Assembly (NCBI GenBank): GCA_028872475.1
Contig: JAQYMQ010000023.1
Coordinates: 50,472-114,471, forward strand
Direction: 5' to 3'
Length of the DNA: 64,000 nucleotides
Source: Eubacteriales bacterium
Lineage (GTDB): Bacteria; Bacillota; Clostridia; Peptostreptococcales; Anaerovoracaceae
Shown here: positions 19,332 through 28,804 of the stretch, piece by piece
Numbering within the stretch: the first letter of the stretch is position 1
Layout of the letters: the number at the start of each line of letters is the position of its first letter
Made by a program: the position numbers and the translations under genes
Notes under the pieces: generated by a model
The model's input: the letters and a program-made list of their open reading frames with translations, nothing else
Database searches by the model: none
What the model was told of the DNA's origin: nothing

Positions 19332-20726
19332 TTAAACAAAAAACTTATTAATTTTTCTTTCAATCATTTCATCAATACGATCAATATACACTTCATAATT
19401 TGAAACATTAGGGACTCTCACTACCAAGTCCTTATCTGGATAATATCTCTTTGAAATACCCCCTGCTCCAAGTGCTAATATAGACTGTTTTTCACCCATA
19501 ATACGAGCATTATATATGTTTTCATACCCCTGTTTAGCAAATCCAACATTTTCGCCCGTATAAGACATATTCTTTTGTCTATAAATATAATATGGGTTAA
19601 ATTTATATTCGTCCAACAATTTATACGCTTCATCAAGCATACCATCAATTAATTCAATCTGATCATACTGTACTAAATCATTTGTCTCCTTAAATATTGC
19701 CGATTTCTTAATTGCCAAGGTATGAATAGTAATACTTGTAGGATCTAATTTAAGAATCTTTTTCAATGAAACTATAAAATCTTCTTTATTCTCATTTGGT
19801 AAGCCTGCAATAACATCAGCATTAATGTTAGCAAATCCAACTTTTCTAGCCAATTGATATGCATCAACAAATTCTTGTACACTATGTCTTCTGCCAATCA
19901 AATTAAGCGTTTCATCTTTCATTGTCTGAGGATTAATACTTATCCTATCAACATTGTTTTCCTTTAAAATCTTTAATTTATTTTCATTTATAGTGTCAGC
20001 ACGCCCTGCTTCTACAGTAAATTCTTTACACTCTGATAAGTCGAAATATTTATTTACAGCACTTAATAATTTCCCTAGCAAATCCTCACTAAGCGTTGTT
20101 GGAGTACCACCACCAATATATAAGCTTTCTATATTCAACGACTTATCTTTAATAGCACCAGCTACAAAAATTATTTCTTTAATCAGTGCTTCAACATAGG
20201 CTTCCATATCTGGTGTTCCACCTAACTGAGTAATAAACGAACAATAATGACACCTTGTCGGACAAAACGGTATTCCTATATATATTCCTATAGATTTATC
20301 GTCGAGCAAAGGTAAAAAATTATCTTGCACTTGACTTATCTTATCTAAAATATTAATTTTTTCAGACGTAGTTAAGTATTTTTCTGCAAAGCGTTTATTT
20401 GCCTTTTCTCTACTACCCATATCTTCAAGAATAGTTTGATACATTTTTAAAGGTCTAATTCCTGTTATCGCACCCCATTTTGGATACTTCCCAGTAAGTA
20501 CAACTAAATACTTAAATATCTGTCGTTTTAAATCTTCTCTATCATGATTTTCCAAAGAAAAAGATACATCTACAACCGTATCAGACTCTTTTATACACTC
20601 AGTATTGGAGCAATTCTCATCTTTTTCATCAAGATAAATCATGAATTCATCTGGCTTCAAAAATATTTTTATAAGTTCTTCATACTGGTGTGCCTTAACT
20701 ACATTAGCTAAATAAAATTTATACAA
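19332..20726 (-). CDS. hemZ: HemZ-type radical SAM protein (coproporphyrinogen dehydrogenase-like)
   Basis: Radical SAM protein of about 465 residues with the cluster motif PFCPTRCHYCSF near residue 170, then YIGGGTPTTL and a HemN-like C-terminal region. Family members are annotated as oxygen-independent coproporphyrinogen III oxidase, but no other haem gene is here, and many HemN-like proteins in anaerobes have other roles. The start is uncertain: TTG at 20726 has AAGGAG about ten bases ahead, while the ATG at 20747 has none. Either overlaps the end of the MBL hydrolase gene. Confidence 0.85.
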   Translation of the reverse strand: MYKFYLANVVKAHQYEELIKIFLKPDEFMIYLDEKDENCSNTECIKESDTVVDVSFSLENHDREDLKRQIFKYLVVLTGKYPKWGAITGIRPLKMYQTILEDMGSREKANKRFAEKYLTTSEKINILDKISQVQDNFLPLLDDKSIGIYIGIPFCPTRCHYCSFITQLGGTPDMEAYVEALIKEIIFVAGAIKDKSLNIESLYIGGGTPTTLSEDLLGKLLSAVNKYFDLSECKEFTVEAGRADTINENKLKILKENNVDRISINPQTMKDETLNLIGRRHSVQEFVDAYQLARKVGFANINADVIAGLPNENKEDFIVSLKKILKLDPTSITIHTLAIKKSAIFKETNDLVQYDQIELIDGMLDEAYKLLDEYKFNPYYIYRQKNMSYTGENVGFAKQGYENIYNARIMGEKQSILALGAGGISKRYYPDKDLVVRVPNVSNYEVYIDRIDEMIERKINKFFV

Positions 20727-21342
20727 ATGGATTATACTCCTTCTCATGACCTATTGTTGTAGATCCCATATGACCTGGACAAACTTTAGTATCATCATGA
20801 AGCGCAAATAATTTTTCTTTTATGCTAGACATAAGCACATCAAAATCGCCACCCCTAAAGTCAGTCCTTCCTATAGATTCTCTAAACAATGTATCCCCTG
20901 AAAATAATACATCACCTAATAATATTGACATACCGCCTTCAGTATGTCCCGGAGTCATTATGAATTCGACATCAGCCGAACAAAGCTGTAAAGTCTTATC
21001 TCCATCAATAATAATATCTGGCACAAACTCAACTGCAACACCAAGCATTTCTCTTGACATATTGTAATTCACATCTGAAAGCATAGGAATTTCCGCCTCG
21101 GAAGCAATAATTTCAGATCCATAAATCTTCTTAATATCAAGCACTCCACCGATATGATCACAGTGTCCATGAGTCAAAATAATATATTTAAGATTAATAT
21201 TTTCTTCTTCAATTAAATTTTTCATGGTCGCATTATATGCACCCGGATCTATTATAAATCCTTCCTTCGTATCATTATTCCAAACCAAATATGAATTAGC
21301 CGCTAATGGTCCAGACATTATCTTTCTTATATTAAAATTCAT
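20719..21342 (-). CDS. MBL-fold metallohydrolase (glyoxalase II-like)
   Basis: The 207-residue product has the metallo-beta-lactamase zinc motif THGHCDHIGG near residue 57, TPGHTEGGMSILL near residue 131, SGDTLFRESIGRTDF near residue 150 and a final PGHMG. It resembles Bacillus YqgX and bacterial glyoxalase II, hydrolases of thioesters such as hydroxyacyl-glutathione or related thiols. Substrate cannot be told. Placement between relA and hemZ is conserved in Clostridia. Confidence 0.88.
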   Translation of the reverse strand: MNFNIRKIMSGPLAANSYLVWNNDTKEGFIIDPGAYNATMKNLIEEENINLKYIILTHGHCDHIGGVLDIKKIYGSEIIASEAEIPMLSDVNYNMSREMLGVAVEFVPDIIIDGDKTLQLCSADVEFIMTPGHTEGGMSILLGDVLFSGDTLFRESIGRTDFRGGDFDVLMSSIKEKLFALHDDTKVCPGHMGSTTIGHEKEYNPFV

Positions 21343-21400
21343 CTAATTTAAACTCTCCATTAAAATGTATCTTTTTGAAGTTCTTACCACCAAACTCCAA

Positions 21401-23578
21401 CTACGCTCTGAAAACCTCATAAACGCCGTCTAATGCTCTAAAAGCTACCATAAGTTTAGTCATTTGCTGTGTATCACTTATTTCTACTGTAATATGGATT
21501 CTAGCATTACCCTCCATGTCAGTCTTTGCATTCACTCCAGACAAGTCCATATCATAGTTCGCACAAATTCTTGAAAGATCTGCGAACATGCCCTTCCTGT
21601 TTTGTGCTATAACAACCACATCTGCTGAGTACTTTTCATTTTGAGAATCTTCCCAAGATACAGCTATAAAACGCTCTTTCTCTTCTTCAGGCATAGTCTT
21701 TATATTTATACAGTCTTTTCTGTGAACAGATATTCCTCTGCCCTTTGTAATGAATCCTATTACCTCATCTCCAGGTACTGGATTACAACATCTAGCAGTT
21801 CTAATCAATAGACCGTCTATTCCCTCAACATGTAACCCATGCTGGCTAATATGCTTATCTTTCTTTTCGCCAGCCTTATCAAAAACAATGCTTTCAACGC
21901 CTACATCTGACTCAGTTTCATGTTCAACATTGTATAAGTCAAACAATTTATTAGCCATACTACTTACTATAGTCCCACCATTTGCAAGTTGCACGTATAA
22001 TTCATCTGTATCTTTTAGTGCATTCTCCTTCAAAAGTTTATTTATATAGGAATTCTTTATAACCTCTTTTGGATCATATCCCTTTTTCCTTATATATCTA
22101 TCTAGTGCAACTTTACCTTTTTCAATATCATCGCCCTTATTTTCTTTCTTAAGCCATTGTCTTATCTTTGTTCTAGCAGTTGGACTCTTTACTATTCTAA
22201 GCCAGTCTATTGATGGACCTTTAGAATTAGGATTAGTAATTATTTCAATTACATCACCATTTTTCAAAGTATGGTCTATCTGAACCATCTTTCCATTTAC
22301 TTTAGCACCAACACACTTAGCTCCAACATCTGTATGTATTTTAAAAGCAAAGTCTAGAGGCGTAGCATCTATAGGAAGCTCCATTACTCTTCCCTTAGGT
22401 GTAAATACAAAAACTTTATTACCAAAAAGATCGACTTTTAGATTTTCCAAAAACTCTGATGGATTATCCAAATCTTTTTGCCACTCAAGAGACTGCTTTA
22501 TCCAAGCTAGGCCTCTCTCATCTTCATTCTGCTGTAAATTTTTGACACCTTCTTTATACTTCCAGTGAGCAGCAATACCAAATTCTGCTACCTGATGCAT
22601 TTCGTGTGTTCTAATCTGAATTTCAAAAGGCGTCCCATTTTTACCAATTACTGTAGTATGAATAGACTGATATCTATTTATCTTCGGACTTGCTATATAA
22701 TCTTTAAATCGTCCCGGCAGTGGCGTCCATTTGGAATGCACAAGACCAAGAACTGAATAACAGTCAGCCTCTGTATTTACTATTACTCTAACTGCAGAAA
22801 GGTCAAAAATTTCGTCTATCTGTTTCTTCTGCTTCTGCATCTTCTTATAAATACTATAAAAATTTTTAGTTCTTCCGGAAATTTCGTATTGAATATTGGT
22901 CGTCTTTAAAATTTCCTCTATGCTTTCTACTGTAGCTCTAAGTTCCAAATCTCTCTGAGCTTTTTTCTCGTTTATCCCCTTTTTAACATCTTTGTATTTT
23001 TCAGGCCATAAATATCTCATTGATTCATCTTCAAGCTCAGATTTAATGGAATAAATACCTAATCTTCCAGCCAAAGGTGCATAGATTTCAATAGTTTCTG
23101 TGCATATTTCTTTAGTCTTTTGCGCAGACATATAATTTATTGTTCTTAAATTGTGGACTCTGTCCGCCAACTTTATAATTAAGACTCTAATATCCTTAGA
23201 CATAGCTAGAAACATTTTTCTAAATGTCTCAGCCTGTCTTGCCTCCATGCTATCGTAAACTAATTCACCTATTTTGGTAACGCCATCTACTAAAACTGCA
23301 ACCTCTTCGCCAAAATCTCTAACTAGATCTTCTTTAGTATATTCTGTATCTTCTACAACATCATGCAAAATACCAGCAACAAGAGTATTATCATCCATAC
23401 CTAAATTAGCCAATATCCTGGTAACAGCCATTGGATGAATAATGTAAGGTTCTCCCGACTTTCTCAACTGTCCTTCATGCATTTTGTTTGCAATATCAAA
23501 AGCCTTACCTATAATTTTAGTATCATAATTACTATTAATTTCAAGAATACTATCTAAAAATTCTTTTCTAGTTTCCAT
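21401..23578 (-). CDS. relA: Bifunctional (p)ppGpp synthetase/hydrolase, RelA/SpoT family
   Basis: The 725-residue stringent-response enzyme has an HD hydrolase domain (GILHDVVEDTEYTKEDL near residue 65 and ADRVHNLRT), a synthetase domain (RVIVNTEADCYSVLGLVHS), a TGS domain (VFTPKGRVMELPIDATPLDFAF) and a C-terminal ACT domain. Intact HD residues suggest both synthesis and breakdown of (p)ppGpp. The ATG at 23578 has AGGA eight bases ahead; the upstream in-frame TTG at 23638 has no Shine-Dalgarno. recJ and apt, often between secDF and relA in Clostridia, are absent here. Confidence 0.95.
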   Translation of the reverse strand: METRKEFLDSILEINSNYDTKIIGKAFDIANKMHEGQLRKSGEPYIIHPMAVTRILANLGMDDNTLVAGILHDVVEDTEYTKEDLVRDFGEEVAVLVDGVTKIGELVYDSMEARQAETFRKMFLAMSKDIRVLIIKLADRVHNLRTINYMSAQKTKEICTETIEIYAPLAGRLGIYSIKSELEDESMRYLWPEKYKDVKKGINEKKAQRDLELRATVESIEEILKTTNIQYEISGRTKNFYSIYKKMQKQKKQIDEIFDLSAVRVIVNTEADCYSVLGLVHSKWTPLPGRFKDYIASPKINRYQSIHTTVIGKNGTPFEIQIRTHEMHQVAEFGIAAHWKYKEGVKNLQQNEDERGLAWIKQSLEWQKDLDNPSEFLENLKVDLFGNKVFVFTPKGRVMELPIDATPLDFAFKIHTDVGAKCVGAKVNGKMVQIDHTLKNGDVIEIITNPNSKGPSIDWLRIVKSPTARTKIRQWLKKENKGDDIEKGKVALDRYIRKKGYDPKEVIKNSYINKLLKENALKDTDELYVQLANGGTIVSSMANKLFDLYNVEHETESDVGVESIVFDKAGEKKDKHISQHGLHVEGIDGLLIRTARCCNPVPGDEVIGFITKGRGISVHRKDCINIKTMPEEEKERFIAVSWEDSQNEKYSADVVVIAQNRKGMFADLSRICANYDMDLSGVNAKTDMEGNARIHITVEISDTQQMTKLMVAFRALDGVYEVFRA

Positions 23579-23646
23579 AGATTCAGTCCTATTTTCTTTT
23601 GATTCTATTTTCAGCAAAATTATTTTCTTTAAAAACAAGCAATTAA

Positions 23647-25899
23647 TTAAACTTCAAGCTTTTCTTTTTTCTTAGCGCCTACATACTTATTCTTTTTCTT
23701 TTTCTTTGCTATTTGAGACTTATACTTAGACTCTCTTCTTTTCTTTGATAAATCATAATAGATTGGGCTACAAATAAATATTGATGACATACATCCAGTA
23801 GCTACACCAACCATTAACGGCAATATAAATTCTCTCATACTACTTGATGCCATGATAAACAATGGAACCATTACTATTAATGTAGTAAAGCTTGTCATAA
23901 TTGATCTAGACAATGTCTGGTTGACTGAAATATCAATAATTTCATCAGTGTTCTTCGCTAGAATTATTGAGTTTTCTCTAATTCTATCAAAGATAACTAT
24001 CGTATCATTTATCGAATATCCAACTACCGTCAAGACGCCTGCAATAAATGGATTGTTTACTGTTATGCCAAAAATCGCATAGAACGAAACTACAATCAAA
24101 ACGTCATGTAGAATGCCAAGGATTGCCGATAATCCAAACATCCATTCTCTAAATCTTAATCTTACATAGATTAAAATACCCAACGTAGCTAACAATATAG
24201 CTTGAATTGCATTTGATTTTAGCTCTTTTCCAATAGTAGGACCGAAGAGTTCTTGAGCCATAATATCCTTATCTTCAAGCTTAAATTTATCTTGAAGTTT
24301 GTTAATAATCTCTTTTCGATCGTCATTATCTAGTGCTTTTACTGTTCTAATTATTACTTCTTCCTGTTTTTGTCCAGAATATACAACTTCAGCTTTTATA
24401 CCTTCGTCACTAAATACCTTTTCAACTGCAGCAGTTTCTACTTTTTTGCCCATATCGATTTGAATCATAGTACCACCAGTGAAGTCGATACCATAGTTAA
24501 ATCCTCTTATAGCACTAAAACCAATACCCACAACAAGAATTGCAATTGAAATAATATAATAGATTTTTCTGTTTTTAATAAATGAAAATTGTTTCTTTAA
24601 TTGGAATGTAGGAGTATTGTCCTCTTTAATACAAAATAGTGATTTTTTATTCAATCCCTTAAATCCAATAGCAAATTGCAAGAACAACTGAGTGATAGCT
24701 ACTGCTGTCAACAGCCCTACCAATATACCGATTAACAATGTAATTGCAAATCCCTTTACAGCGCTTGATCCAACTTGATACAGAATAACCGCTGCAATAA
24801 GTGTAGTAATCTGTGAGTCAAAGACTGTTGAAACTGCTTTTTTATAGCCATAATGAACAGCAGTTCTGATACTCTTGCCAGCTATAATTTCTTCTTTAAT
24901 TCTTGTAAATATAATTACGTTGGCATCAACTGCCATACCTATCGACAATATCAATCCGGCAATACCTGGTAACGTCAATACACTTCCCATAATGCCCATA
25001 ATTATTAAAATTAATAAGATGTAAATTGCAAGAGCAACATTAGCAATTAATCCCATCAGTCTATAGCCAATTAACATAATCAAGAATATTAATGCTACTC
25101 CGATAAGACCTGCAACAATACTATTATCTAAAGCTTCAAAACCTACCTTTGCACTCTGTACAGATGAAGTCACCTCTTCTAGAGGAACAGGAAGAGCACC
25201 ACCCCTTATAAGTGCCGCTAATTCTGTAGCACCGTTCTTATCAAAATTGCCGGAAATTTCGCACTTTCCTCCACTTATTACTTCATTAACTTCCGGAGCA
25301 GAAATAATCTGATTATCAAGTAATATAATTATACTTTTACCTGAAATAGCCTTGCCCGAAAGATCAGCGGTGGACTTAATTGTTCCAGAAAGTGCTTTTT
25401 TTGTCGCTTCCTCAAATGCCTTTGCACCATCAGCTTTAAACTCTAGGTTTACGACATATCCACCTTTCTTGCCCTGAGATATATCAGCATTTTTAACTTC
25501 TCCACCATCTAAAACTGGTGTACCATCCGCTAATATAAATTGAAGCTGTGCAGTTCTACCAATTTGTCTGATAACATCCTCAGCATTTTTGGCGCCTGGA
25601 AGCTCAACCCTAATACGCTTTGTACCTTCAACTCTAACGTCAGCATTACTTACACCAATACTGTCAACTCTCTTGTTTATAACTTCTTTAGTTTGGTTCA
25701 TAACTTGTCTAAGTTTTTCACCCTGCAAATTTGTCTTTGCTTCTAAAACTACATATACACCGCCTTCAATATCCAGCCCTAGCGGGATTTTTTTAACCAA
25801 TGGTCCAGTTTTACCAAATCCTGCTATCATTCCAAACCATCCTAGGCATAATGTAATAATTAATAATACAACTGTAATTTTCTTTGATATTTCTTTCAT
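23647..25899 (-). CDS. secDF: Fused protein translocase subunit SecDF
   Basis: The 750-residue membrane protein joins SecD and SecF, as in Bacillus. It uses ion motive force to assist late Sec-dependent export. SecD features: N-terminal helix, GLDIEGGVYVVLEA, the large periplasmic domain and AVDANVIIFTRIKEEI near residue 325. SecF features: FNYGIDFTGGTMIQIDM, GYSINDTIVIFDRIREN, and six more helices. The C-terminus ends in a very lysine-rich cytosolic tail. AAAGG precedes the ATG. Na+ or H+ coupling cannot be read directly. Confidence 0.95.
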   Translation of the reverse strand: MKEISKKITVVLLIITLCLGWFGMIAGFGKTGPLVKKIPLGLDIEGGVYVVLEAKTNLQGEKLRQVMNQTKEVINKRVDSIGVSNADVRVEGTKRIRVELPGAKNAEDVIRQIGRTAQLQFILADGTPVLDGGEVKNADISQGKKGGYVVNLEFKADGAKAFEEATKKALSGTIKSTADLSGKAISGKSIIILLDNQIISAPEVNEVISGGKCEISGNFDKNGATELAALIRGGALPVPLEEVTSSVQSAKVGFEALDNSIVAGLIGVALIFLIMLIGYRLMGLIANVALAIYILLILIIMGIMGSVLTLPGIAGLILSIGMAVDANVIIFTRIKEEIIAGKSIRTAVHYGYKKAVSTVFDSQITTLIAAVILYQVGSSAVKGFAITLLIGILVGLLTAVAITQLFLQFAIGFKGLNKKSLFCIKEDNTPTFQLKKQFSFIKNRKIYYIISIAILVVGIGFSAIRGFNYGIDFTGGTMIQIDMGKKVETAAVEKVFSDEGIKAEVVYSGQKQEEVIIRTVKALDNDDRKEIINKLQDKFKLEDKDIMAQELFGPTIGKELKSNAIQAILLATLGILIYVRLRFREWMFGLSAILGILHDVLIVVSFYAIFGITVNNPFIAGVLTVVGYSINDTIVIFDRIRENSIILAKNTDEIIDISVNQTLSRSIMTSFTTLIVMVPLFIMASSSMREFILPLMVGVATGCMSSIFICSPIYYDLSKKRRESKYKSQIAKKKKKNKYVGAKKKEKLEV

Positions 25900-26022
25900 T
25901 AGACTTACCTTTCTTCATTATTATGTATCATATAATTATATGCCTAATTTGCTGAAAAATCAATGTTTTAAGCAATATTTTACGCTATGTTTATATCTGT
26001 TTGTAAGTCATTAGTAACAATT

Positions 26023-26061
26023 AAAAAGCAGTAGCAAATCTTATATCAATTCACTACCGCT
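26023..26061 (-). terminator. Intrinsic terminator downstream of the BMP lipoprotein gene
   Basis: On minus, AGCGGTAG pairs with CTACTGCT (one G-U pair) across a 19-base loop and is followed by TTTTAA. It lies 48 bases below the lipoprotein stop and separates that gene from secDF. Confidence 0.7.
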
Positions 26062-26108
26062 AAATTCTATTAACAATATTAAGAAAAATCCGTTAAATAA
26101 GCCCTTAT

Positions 26109-27134
26109 CTATAAAATTCCATCTGGCATCTTAAACTTCATCCTTTCTTCTTGCGTCTTAGGAACCTTAATTTTTCCGTCTTTTATTGCTTTTTTAAGTT
26201 TTTCGACTTTATTCATTGTTTCAGAGTCTGTGTTCCCGGCATTATCACTTATATCAACACCTTCATCCTTCATATCATAAAATAGTATCTCCCCGTCATA
26301 CTTATCTTTTAAAGCACTTTTTATCATTTTTGATATACCGCCATCCATTTCTTTAATTGCAGAGCAAAGCACTGTTTGAGAAGCTAATTTTGATTGGTCT
26401 TTATCCGCACCAATAGCCCAAATCGAATTCTTTTTTGCTGACTTAATGACACCAACACCAGATGGTCCAGCCAAATGCATTACAACATCTGCTTTTGTAC
26501 TTCTAACAAGACTGTCAGTCACTTTCTCCGCAGTTTTCGGATCATAAAAACTTCCAACAAAATCTCTTTGAATCTTCACATCAGGCTTCGCAACCTTGGC
26601 TCCAGCAGCATATCCTTCAAAAAACAAACTTACTGTCTCCCTGTCTTCACCACCAACAAACCCTATAGTCCCCGTCTTTGTTTTGCTCGCTGCAATAAAA
26701 CCAGCTAGAAATGCACTTTCATTATCTGCGAACTGTAAACTTTTAACATTATCAAATTTTACGGCTGCATCAACAATACCATAATTCATTTTCGGGTTCG
26801 CCTTTGCTGCAACTTCAACGCTTTTCGCCATATTACTTCCAACCGCTATAATAATTTTAGGTTGCAAACCAAGCGCCTCTTTTAAAACGTAATCATAATC
26901 TGTAATGTTTCGCGCTTCCAAAAATCGAGTATCAAACTCTTCATCTTTTTGAACTTTTTCAACACTAGAAAGCACTGCATCATTAAATGAAGCATCTCCA
27001 ATGCCTCCTACATCAGTTATAATAACTACCAACGGCTTAGTTTTAACAGTCTTATTTTGATTATCTTCTGCCGTAGAACAAGATGTCAATATAAGACAAA
27101 TCATCAAAAGTAAAATCCCTGCAGTCTCTCTCAT
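26109..27134 (-). CDS. BMP/PnrA family nucleoside-binding lipoprotein
   Basis: The 341-residue product is the substrate-binding part of a basic-membrane-protein (PnrA/TmpC) ABC importer, a family that binds purine nucleosides. The signal peptide RETAGILLLMICLILTSC ends in a lipobox with the Cys at about residue 19. The mature part has GGIGDASFNDAVLSSVEKV, GFVGGEDRETVSLFFEGYAAGAK and VIWAIGADKDQ-like (SIWAIGADKDQSKL) blocks. I chose the second ATG (27134) because AAAGGAG lies seven bases ahead; it is only one base from the first. No ATPase or permease genes are adjacent, so it is an orphan here. Confidence 0.87.
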   Translation of the reverse strand: MRETAGILLLMICLILTSCSTAEDNQNKTVKTKPLVVIITDVGGIGDASFNDAVLSSVEKVQKDEEFDTRFLEARNITDYDYVLKEALGLQPKIIIAVGSNMAKSVEVAAKANPKMNYGIVDAAVKFDNVKSLQFADNESAFLAGFIAASKTKTGTIGFVGGEDRETVSLFFEGYAAGAKVAKPDVKIQRDFVGSFYDPKTAEKVTDSLVRSTKADVVMHLAGPSGVGVIKSAKKNSIWAIGADKDQSKLASQTVLCSAIKEMDGGISKMIKSALKDKYDGEILFYDMKDEGVDISDNAGNTDSETMNKVEKLKKAIKDGKIKVPKTQEERMKFKMPDGIL

Positions 27135-27281
27135 TTCCATACTCCTTTAATAACTCTAGTCACCAAATTACAAGCTTTAAAACATACAAAATAATATTAA
27201 ATTAACAATAAATTACATCATTCCTAAGTGTTCTTTATTAATATCCTAACACCACAACATTATTTCATCAACCTCACAAAA

Positions 27282-27440
27282 TTAATGCCCCGAATTTTGC
27301 TTTCTAAATGTTGCAAAATCTACACTATCATCTGTCAAAATTAATATTCGATCTCCTTCTTTCAAGCATGTATCCCCATTAACTACCACAAATTTATCAT
27401 TATGATGAATCATCAGCACAATAATTATATCATATGCTAA
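27282..27440 (-). pseudogene. Remnant of an RCK_C (TrkA_C) domain gene
   Basis: A 52-codon frame on minus between two stops encodes AYDIIIVLMIHHNDKFVVV followed by NGDTCLKEGDRILILTDDS and ends at TAA. This looks like the last 50 residues of a TrkA_C domain as found at the C-terminus of K+/H+ antiporters or ClC channels (pattern G-D-T-x-L-x-x-G-D-x-L). No promoter, Shine-Dalgarno or upstream part remains; the thyA terminator abuts it. The rest of the 452-base gap (27135-27586) holds the upstream region of the lipoprotein gene and AT-rich sequence. Confidence 0.6.
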
Positions 27441-27455
27441 TTAACATTTTTTTAC

Positions 27456-27484
27456 AAAAAAGAAAGCTAGCAAACTTAGCTTTC
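27456..27484 (-). terminator. Intrinsic terminator of the pncB-thyA operon
   Basis: On minus, GAAAGCTA pairs perfectly with TAGCTTTC around a 7-base loop and runs into TTTTTT. It lies about 100 bases below the thyA stop. Confidence 0.85.
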
Positions 27485-27586
27485 CCTATTGATTGGTTAA
27501 TTGATTAGTTTTCAATTTAGTATTTTAGCATTAAACACTCTAACCATTTTGCTTTTAACTATTAAAACAACTTAATGACACCACAC

Positions 27587-28417
27587 TTAGATAGCAATTG
27601 GAATATTTGTAATCTGTGGATTTTTCTTGTAATCCTCAATAAGAATATCATCAACTGTAAAGTCATAGAAATTCTTAATTTCCGGATTTAAAGTAAATTT
27701 TGGGGCTTCAAACTGCGGTCTTTGTATCATCTCCTTTATCAAAGGAATATGTCTATCATAAATATGAGCATCTGCAATTACATGCATTAATTCCCCCGGC
27801 ACAAGGCCCGTAACCTGTGCAAGCATATGCACTAATACAGCATACTGCACTACATTCCAGTTGTTCGCCGCTAAAATATCCTGAGATCTCTGATTCAATA
27901 TCGCATTTAATTTATTGCCCGAAACATTGAATGTAACACTATAGGCACATGGCTCTAATCCCATATCCATAAGATCATCAAACTTATAAATATTAGTTAA
28001 AATACGTCTTGAATAAGGCGTATTTTTAAGTTGCCAAATTACATTGTCCACCTGATCCATCTCACCGTGAGGGAATTGATATTTAATACCTAACTGATAG
28101 CCATAGGCCTTGCCTATGCTTCCCTGTTCATCAGCCCACTCATCCCATATACGTGAATTTAATTCATGAATATCATTTGATTTTTTCTGCCATATCCAAA
28201 GAAGTTCATCAACAGCCGATTTAATAGCTGTAGGTCTTAATGTCAACGCCGGAAACTCTTCCTGCAAATCATATCTGTTTACAACCCCGAATTTTTTTAT
28301 AGTATGTGCCGGAGTTCCATCTTCCCAAACAGCTCTTACAGTCTGCCCTTCTGACGAAAAACCCTTTTCTAAAATATCGTTACACATCTGTACAAATAAC
28401 TGATCTGCCTTACTCAT
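27587..28417 (-). CDS. thyA: Thymidylate synthase ThyA
   Basis: Folate-dependent dTMP synthesis. The 276-residue product has PYSRRI near residue 134, the catalytic Cys157 in EPCAYSVTFNV, and NQRSQDILAANNWN, a somewhat diverged form of the usual QRSxDxxLGxPxN block. The C-terminal region VIADAHIYDRHI binds dUMP. The ATG at 28417 follows a purine-rich GGGGG stretch; the adjacent TTG at 28420 is unlikely. It overlaps the mrnC end by eight bases. Its partner folA lies about 20 kb away. Confidence 0.93.
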   Translation of the reverse strand: MSKADQLFVQMCNDILEKGFSSEGQTVRAVWEDGTPAHTIKKFGVVNRYDLQEEFPALTLRPTAIKSAVDELLWIWQKKSNDIHELNSRIWDEWADEQGSIGKAYGYQLGIKYQFPHGEMDQVDNVIWQLKNTPYSRRILTNIYKFDDLMDMGLEPCAYSVTFNVSGNKLNAILNQRSQDILAANNWNVVQYAVLVHMLAQVTGLVPGELMHVIADAHIYDRHIPLIKEMIQRPQFEAPKFTLNPEIKNFYDFTVDDILIEDYKKNPQITNIPIAI

Positions 28418-28799
28418 CAATTGCCCCCATAACTTTATAAATAATTTCTTCCATTCTATCTACATCATTTTTTATGTAAAGTCTACCAACTAATGCTTCA
28501 AACGCAGTCGCCCACTTATATGAACCAATATCTGCATTCTTAGATTTAGTCTTCACCTTTTTATTTCTAGCGCTCTTAAGAAACTTTTGCTCTTCTTCTG
28601 AAAGCTCCTCAAAAATTTTCTTGATACCTTTTGCTTGATTCATCGCATTGGCATAAACAACGCCTCTTTTATTTATCTTATCCGCACCATATAGTCCAAG
28701 TTTTGAAACTTCGATTCTCACATATAGTTCGTAAACTGCATCACCAATATAGGCTAATGTAGTAATATCATCAATCTTTTCTAAACCATCTAATAGCAT
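28410..28799 (-). CDS. mrnC: Mini-ribonuclease III (MrnC)
   Basis: The 129-residue RNase III-like domain has no double-stranded-RNA-binding domain. LAYIGDAVYELYVRIE near residue 15 is the nuclease signature with the catalytic Asp, and ALVGRLYIKND closes the domain. MrnC matures the 23S rRNA ends in Bacillus. It begins five bases after cysS and overlaps thyA; the cysS-mrnC pair is conserved in Firmicutes. Confidence 0.93.
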   Translation of the reverse strand: MLLDGLEKIDDITTLAYIGDAVYELYVRIEVSKLGLYGADKINKRGVVYANAMNQAKGIKKIFEELSEEEQKFLKSARNKKVKTKSKNADIGSYKWATAFEALVGRLYIKNDVDRMEEIIYKVMGAIDE

Positions 28800-28804
28800 A
28801 ATAA

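Noticed and set aside
12049..20747. T-box leaders for leuS, aspS and hisS
   Set aside because: The genes are tightly packed or overlapping; no spacer is large enough to hold a T-box or its TGGNACCGCG motif.
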